Shown: one piece after another, positions 42,786 through 51,089 of the stretch | Numbering within the stretch: position 1 is the first letter of the stretch | Layout: each line of letters begins with the position of its first letter | Assembly: GCF_010727475.1 (NCBI RefSeq) | Contig: NZ_AP022567.1 | Span: forward strand, 806,001-870,000 | Reading direction: 5' to 3' | Source of the DNA: Mycolicibacterium mageritense | Lineage (GTDB): Bacteria > Actinomycetota > Actinomycetes > Mycobacteriales > Mycobacteriaceae | Length of the DNA: 64,000 bases | Position numbers and translations under genes: made by a program | The notes under the pieces: generated by a model | What the model was told of the DNA's origin: nothing | The model's database searches: none | What the model saw: only the letters and a program-made list of their open reading frames with translations

Positions 42786-44235
42786 GTGTCGTTGGAAGAG
42801 CACAAGCGTCGGGAGCGGGCCCAGGCGATCGGCTTGTTCCGCTATCAGCTGATCTGCCCCGCCCTGGAGGCGGGGTTGTCGACCAAACAGCGGGGCCGGC
42901 TGGTCCGCGAGATCGCGCAGCGCACCCATGTGGACCCGTTCGGCACCCGGGTGCAGATCGCACGACCGACCCTGGACCGCTGGATCCGCCGCTACCGGGC
43001 CGGCGGGTTCGAAGCGCTGGTGCCCGAACCGCGGCGACTGGCCACCCGCACCGACGTCCAGGTGCTGGAGTTGGCCGCGTCGTTGAAGCGGGAGAACCCC
43101 TCGCGCACCGCGGCGCAGGTGGCCCGTATCCTGCGCACCGCCACTGGCTGGGCGCCCTCGGAATCCACGTTGTTGCGCCATTTCCACCGCTGCGAACTGA
43201 TGGGCCCAGCCGCCGGGACCAGCGGTGAGGTGTTCGGCCGGTTCGAAGCCACCGACCCCAACGAGCTGTGGGTCGGCGACGCCCTGCACGGCCCGCGGGT
43301 CGGAGACCGCAAAACCTACCTCTTCGCCTTCCTGGATGATCACAGTCGACTGGTGGTCGGGCACCGGTTCGGGTTCGCCGAGGACACCGTGCGCCTGGCC
43401 GCCGCGTTGAAACCCGCGCTGGCCGCCCGCGGCGTGCCCGCCTCGGTCTACGTCGACAACGGCTCGGCCTTTGTTGATGCGTGGCTGCTGCGGGCGTGCG
43501 CGAAACTCGGAATCCGGCTGGTGCATTCGGCACCCGGCCGGCCGCAAGGACGCGGGAAAATCGAACGGTTCTTCCGGACGGTGCGCGAACAGTTCCTCGT
43601 CGAGGTCACCGACACCACCGTCGAGGACCTTGCCGCCGCCGGGGTCGACCATGCTGGCGCCCTGTTGGAGCTCAACCGGCTGTTCATGGCGTGGGTGGAA
43701 ACCGAATACCACCGCCGGGTGCACTCGGAGACCGGGCAATCCCGCTGGCCCGGTGGGAGACCGGCTGGGAACGCGTCGGGCGCACCCGGCATTACCGACG
43801 GCAGCGGATCTGACCGAGGCGTTCCTGTGGTCGGAATTCCGGGTGGTGACCAAGACCGCCACCGTCTCCCTGCACGCCAACACCTACCGGGTTGACCCCG
43901 CCCTGGCCGGCCGCCGCGTCGAGCTGGTGTTCTCCCCGTTCGACCTCGAGATGATCGAGGTCCGCCACGGCGGCCAGAGTTTCGGTGCCGCGGTGCCTCA
44001 CACCATCACCCGCCACGCCCACCCGAAAGCCCGACCCGAGACCGTCGAGACCCCGCCGGCAACGACGGGGATCGACTACCTGGCGTTGACCGCCGCCGCC
44101 CATCACGAGCAGCTACGCGACGATGAACGTATCGGCTATCACGCCCTCTACGGTGATCATCATCTGCCCGGTCAGCTCTCGCTCACCGACATTGACAACA
44201 TCGATGGCGAGTTCGAGGACGGGGTGTCGGCGTGA
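42786..44235 (+). pseudogene. DDE integrase-type transposase, two frameshifts
   Basis: N-terminal HTH domain (TRVQIARPTLDRWIRRYRAGG), then an RNase-H-like core with D (ELWVGDALHG), D (VYVDNGSAFVD) and E (GKIERFFRTVREQF), then a Mu-type C-terminal beta domain (WSEFRVVTKTATVSLHANTYRVDP). The core is open from 42786 to ~43740. The C-terminal part reads in another frame, requiring one lost C in the CCC run at 43741-43743 and another at 43785-43787. With these restored it is ~480 aa. The overlap with the ATPase start (44232) is intact. Confidence 0.8.
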
Positions 44236-45043
44236 GTATTCAACGGCTGCAATCACATTGGGGATTCACCCGGATGCCGTTCGGCCGGGATCTGGCCCCG
44301 TCGATGCTGCACCGCCACCCCGGCCACAGCGAAGCGATCGCCCGGATCGGCTGGTGTGTGGACCAATGCGCCATCGGGGTCATCACCGGCGAAGTCGGCG
44401 CCGGCAAAACCGTCGCGATCCGCGCGGCGGCCACCTCCTTGGATCCGGCGCGGCACGTCATCATCTACCTCGCCAACCCCACCATCGGAGTCCGCGGCAT
44501 GCTTACCCACATCGTGGCCACCTCGGGCACACCCGGCGTTTCACACCGCCCGGCTGGCTCCCCAGGCCGCCGACGCCTTGGCCGCCGAGCACGCCGAACG
44601 GGGCCGCAACCCGTCCTCGTCGTCGATGAAGCCCACCTGCTCGACAATCATCAACTCGAAGCGATCCGGCTGCTCACCAACCACGACATGGACAGTGGTT
44701 CCCCGTTCGCCGTCGTCCTGGTCGGGCAACCCACCCTGCGGCACCGACTGCGCCTGGGGGTGCTGGCCGCGTTAGATCAGCGCGTCGCCGTGCGCTACAC
44801 CCTGCCCGGCATGACCGCGGCCGACACCGCCGACTACATCGGGCATCACACCAAGATCGCCGGCCGCCCGATGCGCTGTTCGCCGATGACGCGATGACGC
44901 TGATCCACAACGCCTCCCGTGGACATCCGCGCGCGGTCAACAACCTCGCCCTACACGCGCTCACGGCCGCGTTCGCCGCCGGGCATTCCATCGTCGGGGA
45001 GAAAGCCGCCCGCATCGCCATCAGCGAAACAGCAACCGACTGA
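44232..45043 (+). pseudogene. TnsC/ExeA-type AAA ATPase of the element, frameshifted
   Basis: A start (WGFTRMPFGRDLAPSMLHRHPGHSEAIARI), Walker A GEVGAGKT, Walker B VLVVDEAHLL and sensor VGQPTLRHRL identify a transposition ATPase of the TniB/IstB/ExeA group. Three places are out of frame: near 44521-44528 (two missing bases), at 44610-44612 and at 44867-44869 (one each). The proper C-terminal end (DALFADDAMTLIHNASRGHP...) stops at 45041-45043. The repaired length is about 270 aa. As written, the frame stops at 44895-44897. Confidence 0.8.
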
Positions 45044-45109
45044 ACCTAATCCGCGTCACCACGGCGACGACCACGTCACCGCGACGAGGATCCCGTCACC
45101 GAGATCACC

Positions 45110-45142
45110 AACGCCCCGCTCGCCACAAGCGAGCGGGGCGTT
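45110..45142 (+). terminator. Terminator at the end of the insertion element
   Basis: A perfect 14-bp stem, AACGCCCCGCTCGC (45110-45123) with 45129-45142, loop CACAA, followed by TCTC. It closes the element's three-gene operon. Confidence 0.85.
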
Positions 45143-45167
45143 CTCATCACTACATCGTCATCAACAC

Positions 45168-45200
45168 CGATGACGCCGACATCGTCATCTTCAGCGACGG
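45168..45200 (-). repeat. Right terminal inverted repeat of the insertion element
   Basis: Read on the minus strand it begins CCGTCGCTGAAGATGACGATGT. The 12-mer ACATCGTCATC(A/T) occurs here (45179-45190) and again at 45152-45163, 27 bp apart. Confidence 0.55.
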
Positions 45201-46399
45201 CCAACAGCCAGGGTGTCGTGTAGCGCGATCTGGTCTCTTCCCGCCGCGGAGAGCACCGCCTGCAGCGTGGGATCGACCTGACCCTTGTTGAACGGCACCA
45301 AATCCTGGCCGAGGTTCTTCTTTGCCAGCTCGTCAGGGATCTTGGAGTTGTCCAGCATCACCTCGGCCTGTTTGAGCATGGCTTGATCGAACGAGGTTCC
45401 TTGCTGCAACGCAGGGTTACCCCGATTCGCCATGGCCGCCAGATCGGCCAGTTCCGGGCGCGCCCGACTGTAGGCACCCACCGGCGATTGCAGATGCTCC
45501 AGTGGGTATTTGGTCAGATCGCGGCGTACCGCGTCGGGCAGCGCATCGAAACTGCCCTTCGGCGGTACATATCCCGGATCACCGGGCTTGAGCGACGGAT
45601 CGACTCCCGCGGCGCTGACATGTTCGTTGGACACGAGCTGCAACGCGTCCTGCAACCGATCTCCGTCAACCCCAAGGGAATCCATCAATGCGCGAATTTC
45701 GGGCGTGCTCTTACCATCCAGCGAGCGCGCCACCTGATTGAGATACTCCATCTGACTGGCCGGCAGCACCAGATTGCCCCGGGCGAGCGCATCAGCCTGC
45801 TCCGGTGTCAAGGTGGTGTTCTCAGTCAGCCTCGCCGATTCCTCCGGCGTGAGTTTGCCGTCCTGCAACGATTGTCCATCGGTGGAGCCTTGTTCAGCCG
45901 GGGTTTGCGGATCACCGCCGGCCGCGGCGGTCATCACCCGTCCGAGATCACTATCGGCCTCCTCGGCGGCGGCCAGCATCGCGACGATCCGGTCCTCCAG
46001 GTCGGCCATCTTCTCCCTGAGCTTGGTGACCTCGTCTTCCTCCCACCCGGTGGTGTCCGGCGGGGTGATGGTGTTGGTCTCCAAGTTGATTGACACCGCA
46101 GGCTCTGCTGCCGCGTCCTCCACGATCGACTTGAGTGAGTTTTTGACCGCGCGCACATCGCTGACGGACTTCTTCGTAAACAGCGAGGCTAAGGTGTCGT
46201 TTTGGGCCGAGGTCTCCAACTCGGTGGCCGACTTGTCTATCGCTTGCCGGGCTGCGTCGCCCGCATCGCCCTCCCATGTCGCCATGTCGTGCAGGCCGCG
46301 CAAGTCTTCAGCTGTCTGTCCGCCGGTGCGGGCTCGTTCTGCCAGCGCGTCGGCCACCTCATCGATCTTGTCAGGCTGCCACTGATCGACATCAGCCAT
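45191..46399 (-). pseudogene. N-terminal part of the interrupted long T7SS-associated protein
   Basis: About 402 codons. The first 70 residues form a WXG100-like helical hairpin (MADVDQWQPDKIDEVADALA ... GLHDMATWEGDAGDAARQAI) with W-x-G at the turn, as in large ESX substrates. A long helical, Ala/Leu-rich middle follows. The frame ends LHDTLAVGRR with a TGA supplied by the element end (45191-45193). ATG 46399 or GTG 46414 is the start. It lies 19 bp after the WXG100 gene. Confidence 0.8.
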
Positions 46400-46418
46400 C
46401 GACAGCTCGCCCACCGTG

Positions 46419-46733
46419 TTACAGCCTCATTGCTGCGGCCGTAGCTTCAACGTCTCCAGCCTCACCATCGTCGGTGGTGACATAGCTGGTTGCCGCCGAT
46501 CGATACTTCGCGGCATGCCCAATCAACTCGGTGTAGCGAGCTGCGGATTCTTCCTCCCACTTACCGGTTGCCGTAGTGAGCGCGGCACCACTGGCCCCAA
46601 TCCATCCGCTCTGAGCAGCGGCGATGCGTTCATGGACTGCGCCATGGGCGGACCGCAGACCTTCAGCTGCCACATCGATCCGGTCAGCGGCCGCTTGCAC
46701 GGTCGTCACATCAACCCGTAGACCATCCGCCAT
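46419..46733 (-). CDS. WXG100/Esx-like secreted protein
   Basis: A 104-aa helical hairpin with AAAQSGWIGASGAAL (W-x-G turn) and C-terminal SYVTTDDGE, which contains a Y-x3-D type VII secretion motif. Such proteins are exported by ESX systems, usually as a heterodimer with a second WxG partner; here the N-terminal domain of the downstream long protein is the likely partner. ATG 46733 (MADGLRVDV) is chosen over 46745. It leads the minus-strand operon. Confidence 0.82.
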   Translation of the reverse strand: MADGLRVDVTTVQAAADRIDVAAEGLRSAHGAVHERIAAAQSGWIGASGAALTTATGKWEEESAARYTELIGHAAKYRSAATSYVTTDDGEAGDVEATAAAMRL

Positions 46734-47072
46734 CGAGACCCCCACCCCGCCATGAGCGACACCTGCAAGTTTGCTGATTGAAATCTATCAGGCCCGGACA
46801 CACGCTGAGCGCACCAAGATCTGTCGCTCTACTGGCCCGGAGTTAGCGCCGACAACACCGGTCTGACTCGGCCATAGCTGCTGGGTCAGCACCCACGTCA
46901 CCGGTTCCGCGCCGATGTGCACCTCAATCGGTTCGGAGCACCGATGTCGCACACGCACTTCGCATCACCCACCTGACCTGTTAGTTCGCGTTGTGAACAC
47001 ACGTCGTACGACGCGGAGTTGAATAGGTATTGGACCTGGCGTCACCGCAGTGCCGCGCTAGCGTTGCTGTTG
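46734..47072. promoter_or_regulatory. Divergent intergenic region (WXG100 locus / AraC gene)
   Basis: 339 bp with no convincing gene. It holds a perfect 12-bp palindrome CGTCGTACGACG at 47002-47013, about 60 bp upstream of the araC-type start. Promoters for both directions must lie here but cannot be fixed by eye. Confidence 0.4.
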
Positions 47073-47984
47073 ATGGCTAGCGAAGCACAGCACAGCTGGG
47101 AGTTCGTGGTGGCGCCGCCGCGCAGCGCGCCAGGCGTCACTTCCATGGTGGGCTATCGGGCGCTGGAGGTGCCCGAGACGGTGCACCGCGGTATGCCGTC
47201 GTCGATGTTGACGTTCATTGTCAGCCTCGATGACGGAGTGGAGGCCGCATCGACCCGTGACGGGTTGGCTGCTGCACGGCCCAACCCGTTTGTCCTCGGC
47301 GGCCTGCACCTGCACGCCAGCCATGTGCAGCAGCGGCGTGGCCAAACCGGTGTGCAGCTGGCAGTACACCCATTGGCGTCACGCTCGCTGTTCGGCGTGC
47401 CCAGTGCCGAGCTGTCGGTCACCGATTACGCCGCGGTCGATGTGCTCGGCCGTCGCGCGGTCGAACTCGCCGAGCGTGTCGCAGAAGCGCGGCAGTGGCC
47501 CAAGGTGTTCGCGACCGTGGCTGATTTCCTCGTAGATGCCAGGCGGCGACGCGACGACGTGACCGTGCGGCCCGATGTCGCATATGCCTGGCATCTGTTG
47601 GAGCGTACCCAGGGTCGAATTCCGGTCGGCGACTTGGCAGATCGCGCGGGTGTGAGTGCACGGCACTTGACTACCCTGTTCCAGCGGGAAGTGGGCAGAT
47701 CGCCGAAGACGGTGTCGATGCTGATGCGGTTTCAACACGCCACCAACAAGATCGCAGCGGCAGCGCGCCATGGCGGGGTTGATCTGGCCGCGGTTGCGGC
47801 GGAAACCGGATATTGCGACCAGGCTCATCTGACGCGCGAGTTCGTCCGGTTCGCCGGAGTGCCGCCGCGAGCCTGGCTGGCCGAAGAGTTCGGAAACATC
47901 CAAGACGGCGGACACAGCTTCGGGTCACAGTGGGACTATGACTACCTCGAATCCGACTGTCTGGTTAACACTTCAGGCGCATAA
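47073..47984 (+). CDS. AraC-family transcriptional regulator
   Basis: About 303 aa. The C-terminal 100 residues hold two HTH units: GRIPVGDLADRAGVSARHLTTLFQREVGRSPK and LAAVAAETGYCDQAHLTREFVRFAGVPPRAW. The N-terminal part resembles the ligand domain of DUF6597-type AraC regulators (FVLGGLHLHA...HPLASRSLFGVP). ATG 47073 is taken; TTG 47019 would add 18 residues. It overlaps the VOC gene by 47 bp, so the two are one unit. Confidence 0.85.
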   Translation: MASEAQHSWEFVVAPPRSAPGVTSMVGYRALEVPETVHRGMPSSMLTFIVSLDDGVEAASTRDGLAAARPNPFVLGGLHLHASHVQQRRGQTGVQLAVHPLASRSLFGVPSAELSVTDYAAVDVLGRRAVELAERVAEARQWPKVFATVADFLVDARRRRDDVTVRPDVAYAWHLLERTQGRIPVGDLADRAGVSARHLTTLFQREVGRSPKTVSMLMRFQHATNKIAAAARHGGVDLAAVAAETGYCDQAHLTREFVRFAGVPPRAWLAEEFGNIQDGGHSFGSQWDYDYLESDCLVNTSGA

Positions 47985-48339
47985 CGCTCCCAAGCTCATC
48001 GACTACTACGTTGACACGTTCGGGTTTGTCGTCGTGGCCCGCTACGGCGACGGCGACAGAGTCGACCACGCTCAGTTGAATTGGCCCGAGGGCAGCGGCG
48101 GCATCATGCTGGGCAGCCACAAACCCGGCGCGGACTGGTCCCGTGAACCGGGAACCGCCGGCGGGTATGTCGTCACCAGCGACCCGGATGCGCTCTACGA
48201 GCGGGTTCTTTCACATGAGGCCGAAATCGTCCGCCCGCTGGCCAAAACCGATTATGGGGCAAACGAATTCGCCGTACGCGACCCTGAGGGCAACTTGTGG
48301 TCATTCGGTGACTACACCGGCGAACCGATGCCCAGCTGA
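47938..48339 (+). CDS. VOC (glyoxalase/bleomycin-resistance fold) protein
   Basis: A 133-aa protein with one beta-alpha-beta-beta-beta unit pair: TVWLTLQAHNAPKLIDYYVDTFGFVVVARYGD ... ANEFAVRDPEGNLWSFGDYTGE. The conserved DPEGNLW...Y ending is typical of YraH/PhnB-like VOC proteins of unknown substrate. It is translationally coupled to the AraC regulator (start inside it), a frequent pairing. Confidence 0.85.
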   Translation: MTTSNPTVWLTLQAHNAPKLIDYYVDTFGFVVVARYGDGDRVDHAQLNWPEGSGGIMLGSHKPGADWSREPGTAGGYVVTSDPDALYERVLSHEAEIVRPLAKTDYGANEFAVRDPEGNLWSFGDYTGEPMPS

Positions 48340-48409
48340 TCTCCGCCGCGGACGTGGAACCGCGTTGGGTCAGCGGGCGAACCGTGTCCATCCACAGGCG
48401 CCCCAAACA

Positions 48410-48446
48410 AAACATCGGGCGGACTCGATGAGTCCGCCCGATGTTT
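48410..48446. terminator. Bidirectional terminator with shared CGGGCGGACTC stem (copy 1)
   Basis: AAACATCGGGCGGACT (48410-48425) pairs perfectly with 48431-48446; the inner core is CGGGCGGACTC/GAGTCCGCCCG with loop GAT. It separates the convergent VOC gene and the AIP-repeat gene. Confidence 0.88.
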
Positions 48447-48460
48447 CTAGAACGTGCGTG

Positions 48461-49666
48461 TTACTCGGCGCCTTCGCCGCCGCTCTCACCGCCGGCGGAT
48501 TCGGTGTCACCGCCACCGATGCCCAGCTTCTTGAGGCCTTCGCCCCAGCCGCGGATGCCGTTGTCGGCGCCGTTGCCCTTGCCGCTACCGAACAGGACGA
48601 TCGGCTCCGGCTTGAAGCTGCCCGAGTACGACCCGCCACCCTTGGAAGTGCCAGCAGGCTGCTCGGCGGCCGCCTGCTTGGTCTTGGTGCTCGATGTGCT
48701 CGTCGACGCCTTGGGCTCCTCCGCAGCGGGAGCCGCCGGTGCCTGGACGTTGGCCTGAGGCAGCGACTGGGTGATCGTCTGCGACAGCTGCTTCAGCGGC
48801 GTGGTGGTCTGAGGCTCTTCCTCGGTGGCCGTGGTCTCCGGAGCGGCAACCTTGGCTGCCAACGGCGCCGCATCTGCCTCTTCTTCGGCTTCCTCCTTCG
48901 CCGTCGGCAGACCGAGGTATTCGGGGATCGCGCTAATCAGATCCAGGCTCCTGAGCGCGTCAGCGCGCGTCCCCGGACTCTTGCTGCTATCGAATGCCGT
49001 CTGGTAGGCCGGGATCGCATTCAGGGAGTCAAGCCCCGACAAATCGCCGTCTCGGATCGAGGGAATCGCGCTAACCAGGTCGAGGCTCTCGAGAGCGTCG
49101 TCCTTCTCATCTTGCGTAGCTTCGCTGTCGAGCAGTGTCGCGTAGGCCGGAATTGCACTGAAGGCGTCGATGCCGCCCAGCCCGTCTGCCGACAGGTCGC
49201 CGGTTGTCAGGAAGTTCTGCCAAGCTTCGGTTCCATTCAGCGCTGCGTAACCAGCCTGAGTCTCATCTACGTTCGGAGTCGTCGGATCATCCTCGATCGT
49301 CGTGAACGAGTGCAAATCACCGCCCGACTGAACGAAATCCACCCATGCAGTGACACCATCGACCGACGAAAGCCCGGAGAAGTCACCTCCGAGCAATGCC
49401 AGGTAGCCCGGGATACCGTTCAGCAGATCCAACTCACCCAGCGCCGCGAGCTGCGCTTCGGTATCTCCGGTAATCAAGGCCTCGTACTGAGGAATCGCGC
49501 TCAGCCAGTCGAGAGCACCGAAGTTGATAGCGGACAGATTCACCTCAGATGAAATCGTCTTCACGAGACTTTCAGACGATTGCATCACCGGCACTGCGAC
49601 AGAAGCCGCAGCAATGCATGCCGCGCATGCGATGGACGCCGTGGCGGCAGGAATCTTCGCCCACAT
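48461..49666 (-). CDS. Exported protein with LDxxxAIPxY repeats
   Basis: A 401-aa precursor with an N-terminal signal (SIACAACIAAASVAVPV). Repeats of the form (L/I)D-x2-(S/N)-(A/G)-IP-x-Y begin at about residues 52, 79, 166, 195, 212 and 241; two weaker copies at 103 and 143 read W.DF/WQNF. A low-complexity Ala/Glu/Thr/Lys-rich region (260-360) and a Gly-rich end (GLKKLGIGGGDTESAGGESG) follow. RBS AGAGGGG precedes ATG 49666. Not recognised; probably cell-wall or secreted. Confidence 0.75.
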   Translation of the reverse strand: MWAKIPAATASIACAACIAAASVAVPVMQSSESLVKTISSEVNLSAINFGALDWLSAIPQYEALITGDTEAQLAALGELDLLNGIPGYLALLGGDFSGLSSVDGVTAWVDFVQSGGDLHSFTTIEDDPTTPNVDETQAGYAALNGTEAWQNFLTTGDLSADGLGGIDAFSAIPAYATLLDSEATQDEKDDALESLDLVSAIPSIRDGDLSGLDSLNAIPAYQTAFDSSKSPGTRADALRSLDLISAIPEYLGLPTAKEEAEEEADAAPLAAKVAAPETTATEEEPQTTTPLKQLSQTITQSLPQANVQAPAAPAAEEPKASTSTSSTKTKQAAAEQPAGTSKGGGSYSGSFKPEPIVLFGSGKGNGADNGIRGWGEGLKKLGIGGGDTESAGGESGGEGAE

Positions 49667-50198
49667 CGTTGGTTGCCCCTCTCATGCGGCTCCTTGGCCG
49701 CAAGTAACGTTGATCACGCCCGGGCGGGGAATACGCCGCGCCGTTGCGGAGACCGTACCTTAGGAAAGCCTGAGACGCACGACGTAAACCCAAGCTCAAC
49801 GTGGGATTTTTCGAGACGTTCAACCCCACGATGCTGCATATTGACGCAGCGGCGAGAAATTTCTGTGATCGTGCCGCGCTCCACCCTCATCGCCCAGCCC
49901 GCCCGCCGACCGAAAATCGCGCGCCAAGCCGCCGTCCCTTGGCGCACCGCGCACGATCGCTGCGACCAACAAAGCCAGAGCTCAGCAAACACGTGAAGCG
50001 TCACACCCGATACAGCCCAGCACTCGGCAGCAAACCCGGCGGCCACCTCCACGGCTACGCGCCGCGGATCTGCTGCCGACCCAACACCACGCTGTTCACA
50101 GGGGGTGATGTAGCCACCAATTGACCCCAAAGAGCGACGGAACTCACATTCTCTCCGGATCGCGAACAGCGCTCTCGTCAATTAAGTTCAGCGCATAG
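49667..50198. other. Intergenic region, no gene seen
   Basis: About 530 bp between divergent genes. The short ORFs present lack ribosome sites and protein-like composition. A modest A/T-rich part lies around 49840-49870 and 50170-50200. It likely carries promoters for both flanking genes. Confidence 0.5.
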
Positions 50199-50210
50199 TT
50201 AGCAAACTTC
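50199..50210 (+). promoter_or_regulatory. Shared 12-mer TTAGCAAACTTC upstream of xWE protein 1
   Basis: TTAGCAAACTTC ends 45 nt before ATG 50256. The identical 12-mer ends 46 nt before the sibling gene's ATG 51090, with little other similarity nearby, so it is probably a promoter or regulator element. Confidence 0.6.
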
Positions 50211-50255
50211 ACCACCTGCGCCGACGGCCTCGTGCGCACAACCCGAAGGATCCAG

Positions 50256-50672
50256 ATGCTTCTCCGCCGCACCGCCATCGGCCCCGCTCTGATCGCGGCG
50301 CCATTCGCGTTCGCCGCACCCGCGATGGCCAAGCCCACCACGACCGTGGGTTGCTCGAACCCGTGCAAGCCACCGGAGTCCGGCCAGACCACTGCGGTGG
50401 CGTCGTCGCCGTCGACCGCTTCGACGGGCGACTCATCGAGCTCGAGCACACCGCAAGCCCCATGGGAGGCGATCACCTCGGCCGGGCCATGGGAAGCCGC
50501 GACCGCCAACGCTCCGTGGGAGAAGGTCTTCGGCGGCAGCGACGGCAAGGGCCCGTGGGAGAAAGCGACGTCGATCGGACCCTGGGAGAAGGTCTGGCCA
50601 GGCAGCGACTCGAAGGGCGCTTGGGAGAACGCCGTCGACAGCATCACCAAGGCACTTTCACCGTTTGGATGA
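50256..50672 (+). CDS. Small exported xWE-repeat protein 1
   Basis: A 138-aa precursor. Signal peptide MLLRRTAIGPALIAAPFAFA-APAMA, then GCSNPCKPP with a Cys pair, a Ser/Thr-rich linker and six PWE/AWE units (Trp at about 70, 79, 88, 101, 110, 123; spacings 9, 9, 13, 9, 13) separated by Gly/Ser/Asp/Lys. It shares its signal sequence, Cys pair, repeat type and upstream 12-mer with the gene at 51090. Not recognised. A structural cell-surface or ligand-binding role is possible. Confidence 0.72.
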   Translation: MLLRRTAIGPALIAAPFAFAAPAMAKPTTTVGCSNPCKPPESGQTTAVASSPSTASTGDSSSSSTPQAPWEAITSAGPWEAATANAPWEKVFGGSDGKGPWEKATSIGPWEKVWPGSDSKGAWENAVDSITKALSPFG

Positions 50673-51031
50673 CTCGACCGGATTTGGCGCCCCGTCACAG
50701 CCTCAGGCTTTGGCGGGGCGTCGTTCGTTGTGGCCCACAGTGATACGCCGCCAATCCGAGCGGGCTCACGACGTCGAGCACACGCAAGAAGACTCGGCGA
50801 AACTAGCAAAAGGCAAGGGCATCCAGATTCGGCGCCCGACAACAGGGTTGCGCTCCACGCTCGGAATTCCCGCACGAATCGCGTATGGCCCGACGTGGTC
50901 AATCACAACAACCATCATTTACTGGATAAATACTTCACCTAGCAACTATCCATCGACATCCTTCCTATCGGAAAAACTTCGGACGAATACTGGTGATCAA
51001 GCTCACAATCGCCTACAGTTGACGGCACTGA
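50673..51031. other. Intergenic region between the two xWE genes
   Basis: About 360 bp. It contains the hairpin at 50688-50720 and an A/T-rich tract around 50900-51000; a TTGACG at 51019-51024 may be a -35 for the second gene. The ORFs in it look like chance frames. Confidence 0.5.
50688..50720 (+). terminator. Nested hairpin after xWE protein 1
   Basis: CGCCCCG (50688-50694) pairs with CGGGGCG (50714-50720); the loop contains AGCC/GGCT forming a small inner stem. No T-run follows, so termination efficiency is uncertain. Confidence 0.55.
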
Positions 51032-51043
51032 TTAGCAAACTTC
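51032..51043 (+). promoter_or_regulatory. Shared 12-mer TTAGCAAACTTC upstream of xWE protein 2
   Basis: Identical to the 12-mer at 50199-50210 and at the same distance from the start codon. Here TTGACG lies 13 bases upstream of it. Confidence 0.6.
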
Positions 51044-51089
51044 TCAGGAGCCCGCGCCGGCCACGGCGCATCGACGCCAAGGACGCAAG

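Larger units (their letters stand above)
41914..45200 (+). mobile_element. Three-gene insertion element (DUF6431 + DDE transposase + TnsC/ExeA-type ATPase)
   Basis: About 3.3 kb inserted in the long T7SS-type gene, in the opposite orientation. The ends share CCGTC at the outer edge and then TGAnnnTGnCGATGTnnnCGT (left 41914-41946; right 45168-45200 as reverse complement), 21 of 33 positions matching. Two copies of ACATCGTCATC(A/T) lie near the right end, like transposase-binding subrepeats. A target-site duplication was not found. The gene set resembles Mu/Tn7/Tn552-type systems, where the ATPase picks the target. Confidence 0.8.

Noticed and set aside
42786..45043. Programmed frameshifting as the reason for the broken element genes
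   Set aside because: Too many sites (five or more), none with a slippery heptamer plus structure, and two in the ATPase where family members are single-frame.
49753..49775. IdeR (iron) box-like sequence near TTAGGAAAGCCTGA
   Set aside because: Only the left half resembles the consensus TTAGGTTAGGCTAACCTAA; too few matches and no iron genes nearby.
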